Assembly: GCF_000308835.1 (NCBI RefSeq)
Contig: NZ_BAGN01000015.1
Location: forward strand, 1 to 64,000
From: Nocardia vinacea NBRC 16497
Lineage (GTDB): Bacteria; Actinomycetota; Actinomycetes; Mycobacteriales; Mycobacteriaceae
Length of the DNA: 64,000 nt
Reading direction: 5' to 3'
A program made the translations under genes and the position numbers. Shown one piece after another: positions 28,777 to 37,945 of this stretch. The notes below the pieces were generated by a model, which was not told where the DNA came from, made no database searches, and saw only the letters and a program-made list of their open reading frames with translations. Position 1 is the stretch's first letter. Every line of letters starts with the position of its first letter.

Positions 28777-30729
28777 TCAGGCGCGGCTGGCCCGAATCGC
28801 CTCGAAAACATTCGGATCGACCAGCGTCGAGGTGTCGCCCAATTCGCGGCCCTCCGCGACATCGCGCAGCAGTCGCCGCATGATCTTGCCGCTGCGGGTC
28901 TTGGGCAGCTCGGGCACCACGTGGATCTCGCGGGGCCGGGCGATCGGGCTGATCTCCCGCGACACCTCCGCCTTCAGTTCGTCGATCAGCGCGTCGCCGG
29001 TGTCCTTGGCCTCGGCCGTCAGGATCACGAAGGCGACGATGCCCTGGCCGGTGGTCGTATCACTGGCGCCCACCACCGCGGCCTCGGCCACCCCGGAGTG
29101 ACCGACCAGCGCGGATTCGACCTCGGCGGTGGAGATGCGGTGACCCGACACATTCATCACATCGTCGACCCGGCCGAGCACCCACAGATCGCCGTCGGCA
29201 TCGAGCTTGGCGCCGTCACCGGCGAAGTACCAGCCCTGTTCTGCGTAGCGCTCCCAGTAGGTGGACCGGTAGCGGTCCATATCGCCCCAGATGCCGCGCA
29301 ACATCGACGGCCACGGTTGATCGAGCACCAGATAGCCGTTGGCCTCGGTCTCACCGAGTTGGACCGCCTTGCCCTCCTCGTCGACGACCTTCGCCGAAAT
29401 TCCGGGCAGCGGAGTCATCGCCGCACCGGGCTTCGCGGCGGTGACGCCCGGCAGCGGGGAGATCATGATCGACCCCGTCTCGGTCTGCCACCAGGTGTCC
29501 ACGATGGGCGCGGTGTTCGCGCCGATCACCTCGCGGTACCAGCGCCAGGCCTCCGGATTGATCGGTTCGCCGACGCTACCGAGCACCCGGATGCTGGACA
29601 GATCATGCGCGGCCGGAATCTCCCTACCCCACTTCATGAATGTGCGCACCAGCGTCGGCGCCGTGTAATAGATTGTGACGCTGTACTTTTCGACGATATT
29701 CCAGTGCCGGTGCTCATCCGGGAAGTTCGGCGTGCCCTCGTAGACGACCTGGGTGGTCCGGTTCGACAGCGGTCCGTAGACGATGTAGGTGTGCCCGGTG
29801 ACCCAGCCGATATCGGCGGTGCACCAGTAGATGTCCTGTCCGGCCTTGTGGTCGAAGACATTGTGGTGGGTGTAGGACGCCTGGGTGAGATACCCGCCGC
29901 TGGTGTGCAGGATGCCCTTGGGCTTACCGGTGGTACCGGAGGTGTAGAGGATGAACAGTGGGTGCTCGGCATCGAAGGCCTGCGCCTGGTGTTCGGGAGC
30001 GGCCTGCGCGACGGTCTCGTGCCACCACAGGTCGCGACCCTCGGTCCACGGCACCTCGATATCGGTGCGGCGCACCACCAGTACATGCTCGACAGAGTGC
30101 GGCACATCGCCATTGGCGTAGAGCGCCTCGTCGACGGCCTCCTTGAGCGGGGCGGCCTTACCGCGACGCCACTGACCGTCGGTGGTGATGATCAACCGGG
30201 CGCTCGCGTCGTCGACGCGCTGGCGCAGCGCGGTGGGGGAGAAGCCGGCGAATACCACCGAATGCGTCAGTCCGAGTCGGGCGCAGGCCAGCATCGACAC
30301 GATCGCCTCGGGAACCATCGGCATATAGATGGCGACCCGATCGCCCGCTTCGAGCCCGAGTTCGGTCAGATAGTTTGCGGCGCGGGAAACTTCGGCGAGG
30401 AGTTCGGCATAGGTGATGTCGCGGGAGTCGCCCGGTTCGCCCTCCCAATGGATGGCGACCTGATCGCCGTGCCCGTCGAGCACATGGCGGTCCACGCAGT
30501 TGTAGGCGACATTGAGCTTGCCGTCGACGAACCACTTCGCGACGGGCGCGTCACTCCAGTCGAGTACCTGCGTCCACGGCTGCTCCCAGTGCAGCCGGTC
30601 GGCCTGCTCGGCCCAGAACGCGTCGCGATCCGCCGTGGCCCGCGGGTACAACGACGCGTCGGCATTCGCCGTCGCGGCGAACTCCGCGGTCGGCGGGTAC
30701 GAGTCCCGGTGGTCGGTGGTTTCGGTCAT
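28777..30729 (-). CDS. acs: Acetyl-CoA synthetase
   Basis: A 650-residue adenylate-forming ligase that makes acetyl-CoA from acetate, ATP and CoA. The AMP-binding motif is YTSGTTGKPKG, WWQTETGS is the adenine-binding segment, and the C-terminal PKTRSGKIMRR carries the lysine that is acetylated to switch the enzyme off (near residue 617). Length is standard. It corresponds to Rv3667 and is divergent from dppA. In mycobacteria acs is regulated by Crp and acetylation; a Crp site is not obvious here. Confidence 0.95.
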   Translation of the reverse strand: MTETTDHRDSYPPTAEFAATANADASLYPRATADRDAFWAEQADRLHWEQPWTQVLDWSDAPVAKWFVDGKLNVAYNCVDRHVLDGHGDQVAIHWEGEPGDSRDITYAELLAEVSRAANYLTELGLEAGDRVAIYMPMVPEAIVSMLACARLGLTHSVVFAGFSPTALRQRVDDASARLIITTDGQWRRGKAAPLKEAVDEALYANGDVPHSVEHVLVVRRTDIEVPWTEGRDLWWHETVAQAAPEHQAQAFDAEHPLFILYTSGTTGKPKGILHTSGGYLTQASYTHHNVFDHKAGQDIYWCTADIGWVTGHTYIVYGPLSNRTTQVVYEGTPNFPDEHRHWNIVEKYSVTIYYTAPTLVRTFMKWGREIPAAHDLSSIRVLGSVGEPINPEAWRWYREVIGANTAPIVDTWWQTETGSIMISPLPGVTAAKPGAAMTPLPGISAKVVDEEGKAVQLGETEANGYLVLDQPWPSMLRGIWGDMDRYRSTYWERYAEQGWYFAGDGAKLDADGDLWVLGRVDDVMNVSGHRISTAEVESALVGHSGVAEAAVVGASDTTTGQGIVAFVILTAEAKDTGDALIDELKAEVSREISPIARPREIHVVPELPKTRSGKIMRRLLRDVAEGRELGDTSTLVDPNVFEAIRASRA

Positions 30730-31163
30730 CTCGTCTCTTCCTCACGTAGCCCCGTGGTGCTGGCAGTCGCAGTCGATTTCGACAGTAGCCAACTGTGATC
30801 CAGCCCGCGCCCGGTGTGTCCATTGGGTTTCCATCCCGTCACCGCGGCGGGTATCCTGCGCGATCCGCTGACAAACCGGGCCTTCGGTAGCTATCGTCAT
30901 AGACCAACCAGCTCCGGATGCCGGAAGCCCCAACGGAGGCATACTTCCGGCGGATGCCTGTCTTCTCCTTAATGTTTAGCGCGTTTCGAGGATGTTGCCG
31001 GATTGGTAACAAGTGGAACGAACCTCTGTCAATCCGGTGACAAGGCTGCTTCGAATAGCTAACGTCCCAGGCATTCCAAGGCGGATCGAGTCGAGGCGCG
31101 CTGGGCAGATACCCATGCGTCGTCGCGGATCCCCTTCGCCTGTCTCGAAATCGGGAGAACGCG
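30730..31163. other. Divergent acs-dppA intergenic region
   Basis: 434 bases without a supported gene, holding both promoters. TTTAGCGCG and TTGGTAACAAG near 30975-31012 are in the right place for dppA signals, but I cannot assign a promoter with confidence. Confidence 0.45.
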
Positions 31164-32762
31164 TTGAGATTCAACAGAGCTACAGCGTTGACCGCGGCAG
31201 TCCTGCTGGCCACAAGCCTGGGACTGTCCGCATGTTCGTCGAGCGATAGTGCCGACGCCGACATCGTCACCACGAACGGTGGTGAGCCGCAGAATCCGTT
31301 GGTGCCGACCAATACCAACGAGAATATGGGCGGCCGCGTCGTCGACCGGCTGTTCGCGGGTCTGAAGTACTACGACGGCAAGGGTGTTGCGCACGACGAG
31401 ATGGCCGAGTCCATCAAGACGACCGACCGCAAGACCTACACGATCACCATCAAGCCGGACTGGAAGTTCACCGACGGCAGCACGGTGACCGCGAAGTCGT
31501 TCGTCGACGCCTGGAACTACGGCGCCCTCGGCACCAACGGTCAGCTGCAGAGTTACGCGTTCACCCCGATCGTCGGATTCGACGAGGTGTCGGCGGAAAA
31601 ACCCACGGCGCAAACGATGTCGGGTCTGAAGGTGGTCGACGACCGAACCTTCACCGTCGAGCTGAAGTCGCCGTCCATCGACTTCGAGACCGAACTCGGC
31701 TACGCGCCGTTCTATCCGCTGCCCGATGCCGCGTTCAAGGATATGAAGGCCTTCGGTGAGAACCCGGTCGGCAACGGCCCGTACAAGTTCCAGACCTGGG
31801 AGCACAACGTCAAGATCGACCTGACGCCCAACCCGGACTACACGGGCGGACGCGCGCCCAAGAACAAGGGTCTGCGGTTCGTCATGTATCAGTCGTTCGA
31901 TACCGCCTACTCGGATCTGCAGGCAGGCAATCTCGATACCCTCGACACCATTCCGGACAGCGCGCTGACTTCGTACAAGAAGGACCTCGGCGATCGCGCG
32001 ATCCTGGAGCCGTCCGCGCAGAACCAGCACATCGGCGTCCAAGCCAATGTCCCGCACTTCGGCGGTGAGGAAGGCCTGCTGCGTCGCCGCGCCATCTCGA
32101 TGGCGATCAACCGGCAGCAGATCTGCGACACCATCTTCAACGGCACCAAGATTCCGGCGCGCGACTTCACCTCGAGCACCCTGCCCGGATTCAACGGGAA
32201 CCTGCCCGGCTCCGAAGTATTGAAGTACAACCCCGAAGAGGCCAAGAAGATCTGGGCGCAGGCCGATGCCATTTCGCCGTGGTCGGGGCGCTACGAAATC
32301 GCCTACAACTCCGACGGCGGCCACCAGGCGTGGATCGAGGCCGTGGCCAACAGCATCAAGAACACCCTCGGTATCGATGCCGTCGGCGCGCCGTATCCGA
32401 CGTTCAAGAACATCCGAGATCTGGTGAACCAGAAGACGATCGGCAAGGCGTTCCGCTACGGCTGGCAGGGCGACTACCCGACCATGCTGCAGTTCCTCAC
32501 CTCGCAGTACTACAGCTACTCCGAAACCAATAACGTCGACTACAAGAGCCCCGAATTCGACCACCTGCTCGACGCCGCACTGGCCGCGCCGACACTGGAG
32601 GAGTCGTACAAGATCGTGGCGCAGGCGCAGGCGTTGCTGATCAAGGATATGGCCGATATCCCCGTGCTCGATTATCTCGCCGCGGCGGGACGTTCGGACA
32701 AGGTGAAGAAGGCCGACCTGGCCTGGAATGGTCTGTTCGACTTCGAAAACATCGAGAAGTAG
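31164..32762 (+). CDS. dppA: Peptide ABC transporter substrate-binding lipoprotein
   Basis: A 532-residue extracytoplasmic binding protein of the SBP_bac_5 family (Rv3666c DppA). It has a signal peptide with lipobox LGLSAC (Cys 25), then the family segments NENMGGRVVDRLFAGL and GNGPYKFQTWE. It is lipid-anchored and delivers oligopeptides to DppBC. I start at TTG 31164 because GGGAGAA lies about six bases upstream and the signal peptide begins there. First gene of dppABCD, 64 bases before dppB. Confidence 0.9.
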   Translation: MRFNRATALTAAVLLATSLGLSACSSSDSADADIVTTNGGEPQNPLVPTNTNENMGGRVVDRLFAGLKYYDGKGVAHDEMAESIKTTDRKTYTITIKPDWKFTDGSTVTAKSFVDAWNYGALGTNGQLQSYAFTPIVGFDEVSAEKPTAQTMSGLKVVDDRTFTVELKSPSIDFETELGYAPFYPLPDAAFKDMKAFGENPVGNGPYKFQTWEHNVKIDLTPNPDYTGGRAPKNKGLRFVMYQSFDTAYSDLQAGNLDTLDTIPDSALTSYKKDLGDRAILEPSAQNQHIGVQANVPHFGGEEGLLRRRAISMAINRQQICDTIFNGTKIPARDFTSSTLPGFNGNLPGSEVLKYNPEEAKKIWAQADAISPWSGRYEIAYNSDGGHQAWIEAVANSIKNTLGIDAVGAPYPTFKNIRDLVNQKTIGKAFRYGWQGDYPTMLQFLTSQYYSYSETNNVDYKSPEFDHLLDAALAAPTLEESYKIVAQAQALLIKDMADIPVLDYLAAAGRSDKVKKADLAWNGLFDFENIEK

Positions 32763-32826
32763 CCGCTCGGCGCGGTCGTGCCGCACATTGTGACGGCACG
32801 ACCGCTCCGCTCACCCAGGAGACGAA

Positions 32827-33753
32827 ATGGCCTGGTATGTCGTGCGGCGTCTGCTCCAAATGATCCCCGTCTTCCTCGGGGCGACGCTGCTCATCTATGC
32901 ACTGGTCTTCTTAGTTCCGGGCGATCCGATCCACGCGCTGGCCGGCGACAAGCCGATGACGCCTGCCGTCGAGGCCCAACTGCGTGCGCGTTATCACCTG
33001 GATCGTCCGTTCATCGTGCAGTATCTGCTGTATCTGAAGGGCATTTTCACCCTCGATTTCGGGACGGCCTTCTCCGGTCGACCGGTGCGCGACGAACTCG
33101 CCCGCGCCTTCCCGATCACCATCAAATTGGCATTCATGGCGGTGCTCATCGAGGGTGTCTTCGGTGTCGTCTTCGGTCTGATCGCGGGGCTGCGCAAAGG
33201 CAAACTCTTCGATTCCACGCTGCTGGTGGTCAGTCTGATCATCATCGCGGTGCCGATCTTCGTGATCGGCTTCCTTGCCCAGTTCGTACTGGGTGTGAAG
33301 TGGGGTATTGCGCCGGTGACCGTCACGGGTAAGGCCAGCGTCGGTGAATTGCTCGTGCCCGCATTCGTTCTCGGTTCGCTCTCGTTCGCCTATGTGCTGC
33401 GGCTGACCCGAAATTCGGTGGCGGAGAACATGTCCGCCGATTACGTGCGCACCGCGACCGCGAAGGGACTCAGTCGCCCGCGCGTGGTCACCGTGCACAT
33501 TCTGCGTAACTCGATGATTCCGGTGATCACCTTCCTCGGCGCCGACCTCGGCGCGTTGATCGGCGGCGCGGTCGTCACCGAGGGCATCTTCAACATCCCG
33601 GGCGTGGGTGGGACGCTGTACCAGGCGATTACCCGCGGTGAGCCGCCGACGGTGGTCTCGTTCGTGACCGTGCTCATCGTGATCTTCCTGATCTCGAATC
33701 TGATCATCGATCTGCTCTATGCCGCGCTCGACCCGAGGATCCGATATGCCTGA
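32827..33753 (+). CDS. dppB: Peptide ABC transporter permease DppB
   Basis: A 308-residue permease with six hydrophobic helices. The N-terminus MAWYVVRRLLQMIPVFLG is characteristic of DppB/OppB, and the EAA loop that docks the ATPase is DYVRTATAKGLSRPRVV (near residue 205). ATG 32827 has CAGGAGACG upstream. It ends eight bases into dppC. Confidence 0.92.
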   Translation: MAWYVVRRLLQMIPVFLGATLLIYALVFLVPGDPIHALAGDKPMTPAVEAQLRARYHLDRPFIVQYLLYLKGIFTLDFGTAFSGRPVRDELARAFPITIKLAFMAVLIEGVFGVVFGLIAGLRKGKLFDSTLLVVSLIIIAVPIFVIGFLAQFVLGVKWGIAPVTVTGKASVGELLVPAFVLGSLSFAYVLRLTRNSVAENMSADYVRTATAKGLSRPRVVTVHILRNSMIPVITFLGADLGALIGGAVVTEGIFNIPGVGGTLYQAITRGEPPTVVSFVTVLIVIFLISNLIIDLLYAALDPRIRYA

Positions 33754-34699
33754 GCTCGAGAAGAAAGCTCCGGACCGGCAGCAGCATTTCGTCGCGCCGC
33801 CCGATGAAGTCGAGGTGCTCGCCACCGACCAGGTCGTCGATACCGGTTCGCCGACCAGCATCTGGCAGGACGCGTGGCGGCAGTTGCGCCGCAATCCGAT
33901 CTTCATCGTTGCCGCGGTGCTGATCGTGTTCATCGCCATCGTTGTGCTGTGGCCGGGCCTGTTCTCCGATCAGGATCCGCGCTACTGCAACGGCGATTTC
34001 AGCATGGATCCGCGCGGGCCCGGACATCCGTTCGGTTTCGATAAACAGGGCTGCGATGTCTATACCCGAACCGTTTACGGCGCACGGGCTTCCGTAATGG
34101 CGGGCTTGGGTGCCACCACGGTATTCCTGCTCGTCGGCGGCACGCTCGGGGCCCTTGCGGGCTTCTACGGCGGGCTGCTCGATTCGGTGGTGTCCCGCAT
34201 TGCGGAGATCTTCTATGCGATTCCATTGATGCTGGCCGCGATCGTCATCATGCAGTTGCTCGATTCACGCACGATCTGGACCGTCATCCTGATCCTGGCC
34301 GCATTCACCTGGCCGCAGGCGGCGCGTATCGCGCGCAGTGCGGTGATCGAGGCGAAGAACAGCGAATATGTCACGGCGGCGAAGGCATTGGGTGTGTCCC
34401 GAATACGCACGCTGCTGCGTCATGTGTTGCCGAATGCGGCCGGCCCGCTGATCGTGGTGACGACGATCTGGCTCGGCGCGTTCATCGTCACCGAGGCGAC
34501 GCTGTCCTACCTCGGCGTCGGCCTGCCGCGCACGATTGTGTCCTGGGGTTCGGATATCAATACCAATCAGCACGAGTTGCGCGGCGGATCGCCGATTCTG
34601 TTCTATCCCGCAACGGCTTTGGCGCTCACCGTGCTGAGCTTCATCCTGCTCGGCGACGCGCTGCGGGACGCGCTCGATCCGAAGGCGAGGAAGAGGTGA
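33746..34699 (+). CDS. dppC: Peptide ABC transporter permease DppC
   Basis: A 317-residue second permease. A charged cytoplasmic N-terminus (about 40 residues), a first helix FIVAAVLIVFIAIVVLWPG, then the OppC-type core and EAA loop SEYVTAAKALGVSRIRTL. I start at ATG 33746 (MPELEKKAP), overlapping dppB by eight bases. Pairs with DppB in the membrane. Confidence 0.92.
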   Translation: MPELEKKAPDRQQHFVAPPDEVEVLATDQVVDTGSPTSIWQDAWRQLRRNPIFIVAAVLIVFIAIVVLWPGLFSDQDPRYCNGDFSMDPRGPGHPFGFDKQGCDVYTRTVYGARASVMAGLGATTVFLLVGGTLGALAGFYGGLLDSVVSRIAEIFYAIPLMLAAIVIMQLLDSRTIWTVILILAAFTWPQAARIARSAVIEAKNSEYVTAAKALGVSRIRTLLRHVLPNAAGPLIVVTTIWLGAFIVTEATLSYLGVGLPRTIVSWGSDINTNQHELRGGSPILFYPATALALTVLSFILLGDALRDALDPKARKR

Positions 34700-36399
34700 C
34701 CGCGGCGATGTCGGATAAACCATTGCTCGAGATCGAGGATCTCAACGTCTGCTTCTCCTCCGAGGGCAAGAAGATTCCGGCGGTGCGCGACGTCGGTCTG
34801 ACGGTGTATCCGGGCCAGACCGTCGCCATTGTCGGCGAATCCGGATCCGGGAAATCAACGACTGCGCACAGCATTATCGACCTGCTGCCCGGCACCGGGC
34901 AGGTCACCTCCGGCTCGATCAGGTTCGACGGCAAGGATCTGGCGAAGGCGTCGAAGCGGGAGGTCATCGCGGTCCGCGGCAGCGGTATCGGATTGGTACC
35001 GCAGGATCCGATGTCGAATCTGAACCCGGTGTGGAAGATCGGGTTCCAGATCCGCGAGACCTTGGAGGCCAATGGCATTGCCAAGGGTAAGGCGGCCAAG
35101 CAGCGAGCCATCGAACTGCTCGAGGAAGCCGGGATGTCCGATGCGGCGCGCCGGGTGAACCAGTATCCGCACGAATTCTCCGGCGGTATGCGCCAGCGCG
35201 CGCTCATCGCCATCGGATTGGCCTGCCGACCCAAACTGCTGATCGCCGACGAGCCGACCTCGGCCCTCGACGTGACGGTGCAGCGGCAGATCCTCGACCA
35301 TCTCGACGGACTCACCAGCGAACTCGGCACCGCTGTCCTGCTCATCACCCACGACCTCGGCCTGGCCGCGGAACGCGCCGAGCACCTGGTGGTGATGTAT
35401 CGCGGCAAGGTCGTGGAATCCGGTCCGGCACTGCAGATTCTGCGCGAACCCCAGCATCTGTACACCAAGAAGCTGGTGAATTCCGCACCCTCGCTCGCCT
35501 CGCAGCGGCTGTCCTCGGTGCGTGAGCGCATAGAAGTGCGGAAGCAGGCCGTACAGGTCGCGGAAGAGGTCGCGGCGGCCGATACGGAAATCGCGGCGGT
35601 CTCCGATTACGTGGTGGTCGCACAGAATCTGACCAAGGCGTTCAAGATTCGGGGCAGTACGCCGTGGAAGTCGACGGATTTCGTCGCGGTCGATGATGTG
35701 TCGTTCCGGCTGAAGCGCGGCACGACCACTGCCATTGTCGGCGAGTCCGGTTCGGGTAAATCGACTGTGGCGCAGATGGTTCTGGGTCTGCTCGAACCGA
35801 CATCGGGTTCGGTGACCTTCGACGGTCGTGAAGTGGCGAAACTGGATCGGAAGGGCGCGTTCGCTTTTCGTCGTCGAGTGCAGCCGATCTTCCAGGACCC
35901 CTACGGTTCGCTGGATCCGATGTACTCGATCTATCGCACCATCGAGGAGCCGCTGCGCACGCATAAGATCGGCACGGCCAAGGAACGCGAGGCAACGGTG
36001 CGCGACCTGTTGGACAAGGTGTCGCTGCCGTCCTCGGTAATGCGCCGCTACCCCAATGAACTCTCCGGTGGCCAGCGCCAGCGCGTCGCGGTGGCCCGTG
36101 CGCTCGCGCTCTCCCCGGAGGTCGTGGTGTGCGATGAGGCGGTCTCCGCGCTCGACGTCCTCGTCCAGGCTCAGATCCTCAAGCTGCTCAACGACTTACA
36201 AGCCGAGCTGGGTCTGTCCTATCTGTTCATCACCCATGACCTGGCCGTCGTCCGCCAGATCGCCGACGACGTCCTGGTCATGCAGACCGGCAGAATCGTC
36301 GAAGCGGCCACAACCGACGAGGTTTTCCAGAACCCCGAGGAGGAGTACACCCGCCGCCTGCTGGACGCCATTCCCGGACGGGACCTGCTGGCAGGCTGA
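34696..36399 (+). CDS. dppD: Peptide ABC transporter ATPase with two nucleotide-binding domains
   Basis: A 567-residue fusion of two OppD/OppF-type ATPases, as in M. tuberculosis DppD (Rv3663c). Domain 1: Walker A GESGSGKSTTA, signature FSGGMRQR, Walker B LLIADEPTSALD. Domain 2: GESGSGKSTVA, LSGGQRQR, VVCDEAVSALD. Note alanine for proline or threonine in the second Walker B neighbourhood (DEAVSALD), an accepted variant. GTG 34696 overlaps the dppC stop; ATG 34708 is an alternative. One polypeptide supplies both ATP sites. Confidence 0.93.
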   Translation: MTAAMSDKPLLEIEDLNVCFSSEGKKIPAVRDVGLTVYPGQTVAIVGESGSGKSTTAHSIIDLLPGTGQVTSGSIRFDGKDLAKASKREVIAVRGSGIGLVPQDPMSNLNPVWKIGFQIRETLEANGIAKGKAAKQRAIELLEEAGMSDAARRVNQYPHEFSGGMRQRALIAIGLACRPKLLIADEPTSALDVTVQRQILDHLDGLTSELGTAVLLITHDLGLAAERAEHLVVMYRGKVVESGPALQILREPQHLYTKKLVNSAPSLASQRLSSVRERIEVRKQAVQVAEEVAAADTEIAAVSDYVVVAQNLTKAFKIRGSTPWKSTDFVAVDDVSFRLKRGTTTAIVGESGSGKSTVAQMVLGLLEPTSGSVTFDGREVAKLDRKGAFAFRRRVQPIFQDPYGSLDPMYSIYRTIEEPLRTHKIGTAKEREATVRDLLDKVSLPSSVMRRYPNELSGGQRQRVAVARALALSPEVVVCDEAVSALDVLVQAQILKLLNDLQAELGLSYLFITHDLAVVRQIADDVLVMQTGRIVEAATTDEVFQNPEEEYTRRLLDAIPGRDLLAG

Positions 36400-36420
36400 C
36401 CAGGGCGCACCGGACCCCGA

Positions 36421-36700
36421 CGGAGTGAGTCTTACGAGCGATGTTCGCGGCCCGTCTCGCGTCCGTGCCGAAGGCGCGGCCGTCGAACACAGCCGAGTCG
36501 TCGAAGCGCATGCGACGAAGTCGCGAGTCTCGACGGCGCCGCTAGTGACTGCTTGCAGGTCGCTCGAAAGGGGCCGCTAGCGGACTGCTTGCAGGTCGCT
36601 CGAAAGGGGCCGCTAGCGACTGCTTGCAGGTCGCTCGAAAGGGTCAGCCGCCAGACAGTAGGGGGCCGCGAACACGCAGCGTCGCCGGCGCTGCAAAATG
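36421..36700. repeat. Composite repeat region flanked by an inverted repeat
   Basis: Three units of a 35-36-bp tandem repeat have CTGCTTGCAGG starting at 36549, 36585 and 36620. They are homologous in reverse orientation to the array at 13283. The units lie between TGTTCGCGGCCC (36442-36453) and its exact reverse complement GGGCCGCGAACA (36663-36674). The left flank CGGAGTGAGTCTTACGAGCG and the right flank hairpin GCAGCG...CGCTGC (36678-36695) match the element at 19570. Could be a MITE-like or REP-like relic. Confidence 0.75.
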
Positions 36701-36705
36701 TCTCA

Positions 36706-37452
36706 GTGACCGATCCGCTACAGCCCCTCGTCGATCTGCCAGGTGTGCGCGAAGCCGCCGATAAGGCGCGTGACGCGCTTGCCGCGGTGCATCGGCACAA
36801 GGCGAACCGGCGAGGCTGGCCGACTACGGCCGCCGAGGCGGCGGTGCGTGCCGCGCGCTCATCCGCTGCCATCGAGGGCGGCAGTACCGAACTGCCCGCT
36901 GACGGCAGGGTCGCGGATCCGATCCTGGCCGGCTCGCTGCGGGTCGGGCAGGCGCTCGACGGTGACGCGCTGCGGAATCTGGTCGGCACCTGGCAGCGCG
37001 CGCCGCTGCAGGCGCTGGCCCGGCTGCATCTGCTGGCCGCGGCCGATCTGGTGACCGACGAGGCGCTGCTCGGGCGCCCGCGCGCTGACGGCGGTGTGGC
37101 CGAACGGCTCGACCTGCTGGTGCAGACCGTGCTCGGATCCAAGGCGCCCGCGCCGGTCATCGCGGCGGTCGTGCACGGTGAACTACTGACCTTGCGGCCG
37201 TTCGGTACGGCCGACGGCATCGTGGCGCGGGCGGCCTCTCGACTGGTGGCCGCGTCCAGTGGGCTGGACCCGCACAGCCTCGGCGTACCGGAGGTGTTCT
37301 GGTTGCGGCGGCGTCAGCAGTATCTGGATGCGGCGGCCGGATTCGGCTCGGGTGCTCCGAATGCGGTGGGCGGCTGGGTGATCCTGTGCTGCGGCGCCTT
37401 CGAAGACGGTGCGCGGGAGGCGACATCGATCGCCGACGCGGCATCCGGATAG
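36706..37452 (+). CDS. Fic-like protein with degenerate active site
   Basis: A 248-residue protein at the position of M. tuberculosis Rv3662c. SSAAIEGGS (near residue 48) fits the Fic inhibitory motif [ST]xxxE[GN]. HGELLTLRPFGTADGIVARA (about 158-177) lines up with the Fic core HPFxxGNGR, but arginine replaces the catalytic histidine and TADG replaces the GNGR loop. So it looks like a Fic fold that has lost AMP-transfer chemistry; this is my inference from motif layout. GTG 36706 gives VTDPLQPLVDLP; upstream is repeat DNA. Confidence 0.6.
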   Translation: MTDPLQPLVDLPGVREAADKARDALAAVHRHKANRRGWPTTAAEAAVRAARSSAAIEGGSTELPADGRVADPILAGSLRVGQALDGDALRNLVGTWQRAPLQALARLHLLAAADLVTDEALLGRPRADGGVAERLDLLVQTVLGSKAPAPVIAAVVHGELLTLRPFGTADGIVARAASRLVAASSGLDPHSLGVPEVFWLRRRQQYLDAAAGFGSGAPNAVGGWVILCCGAFEDGAREATSIADAASG

Positions 37453-37945
37453 GGGGCCACACACATCAAAGCGGGCGGCGTTGTCGTTGACGACCTCACC
37501 GCCCGCTAGCACGGATACCCGGTTACCAAGCGTGCTGGGTGGGTTGTGTTCTGCGGCCTCGGCGATTATCCGAACTCCGCCGGTTCATCCCCGCAACCTG
37601 TGCGAGGCCTTCGCCGTCGAAAACCCGGATCTCGCAGGCCCACAACGCTTCTGCCCTTGTCGCGGCGCGCTCCGCGTGGGTGCCTGGTGCCCGTGCTGGG
37701 AAGGGTAGGTCGGGGAGCTGAGCCTTCTCTTCCGGCTCCGCTCAGGCCTTCCGTCCTTCCGTAGTTACATTTCTACACTGTGACCGCCCCCACATCAAGG
37801 CTTGGAAAAACATTAAATAACCGGCGCGTCTACCGGCGTTTCGTGCTTAAATGCCTGGTCGCAGCGGCCTCTGTGTTATGTCAGCAAGCCCTCCGCCGCG
37901 CCCCTCATCAGCCCGGCCTCGCGGCCCGCGCCGGGCAGCAATAGC
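37453..37945. other. Intergenic region with two hairpins
   Basis: 493 bases without a supported gene. AGCGGGCGG/CCGCCCGCT (37470-37507) is a likely terminator for the upstream gene and AGCACG/CGTGCT (37508-37536) follows directly. A frame ending at 37708 contains CPCRGALRVGAWCPC but lacks a credible start. 37790-37830 is locally AT-rich. The other strand ends the HAD gene at 37946. Confidence 0.5.
37470..37507 (+). terminator. Probable terminator
   Basis: Nine-base arms AGCGGGCGG and CCGCCCGCT enclose a 20-base loop, 17 bases past the Fic-like gene stop. No T-run. Confidence 0.55.

Noticed and set aside
31059..32786. 575-codon open frame antisense to dppA
   Set aside because: Val/Arg/Gly-rich shadow frame of a high-GC gene without motifs.
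37409..37708. 99-codon frame with CPCRGALRVGAWCPC
   Set aside because: Begins inside the Fic-like gene in another frame and spans two hairpins; no start signal. Cysteine pattern alone is not enough.
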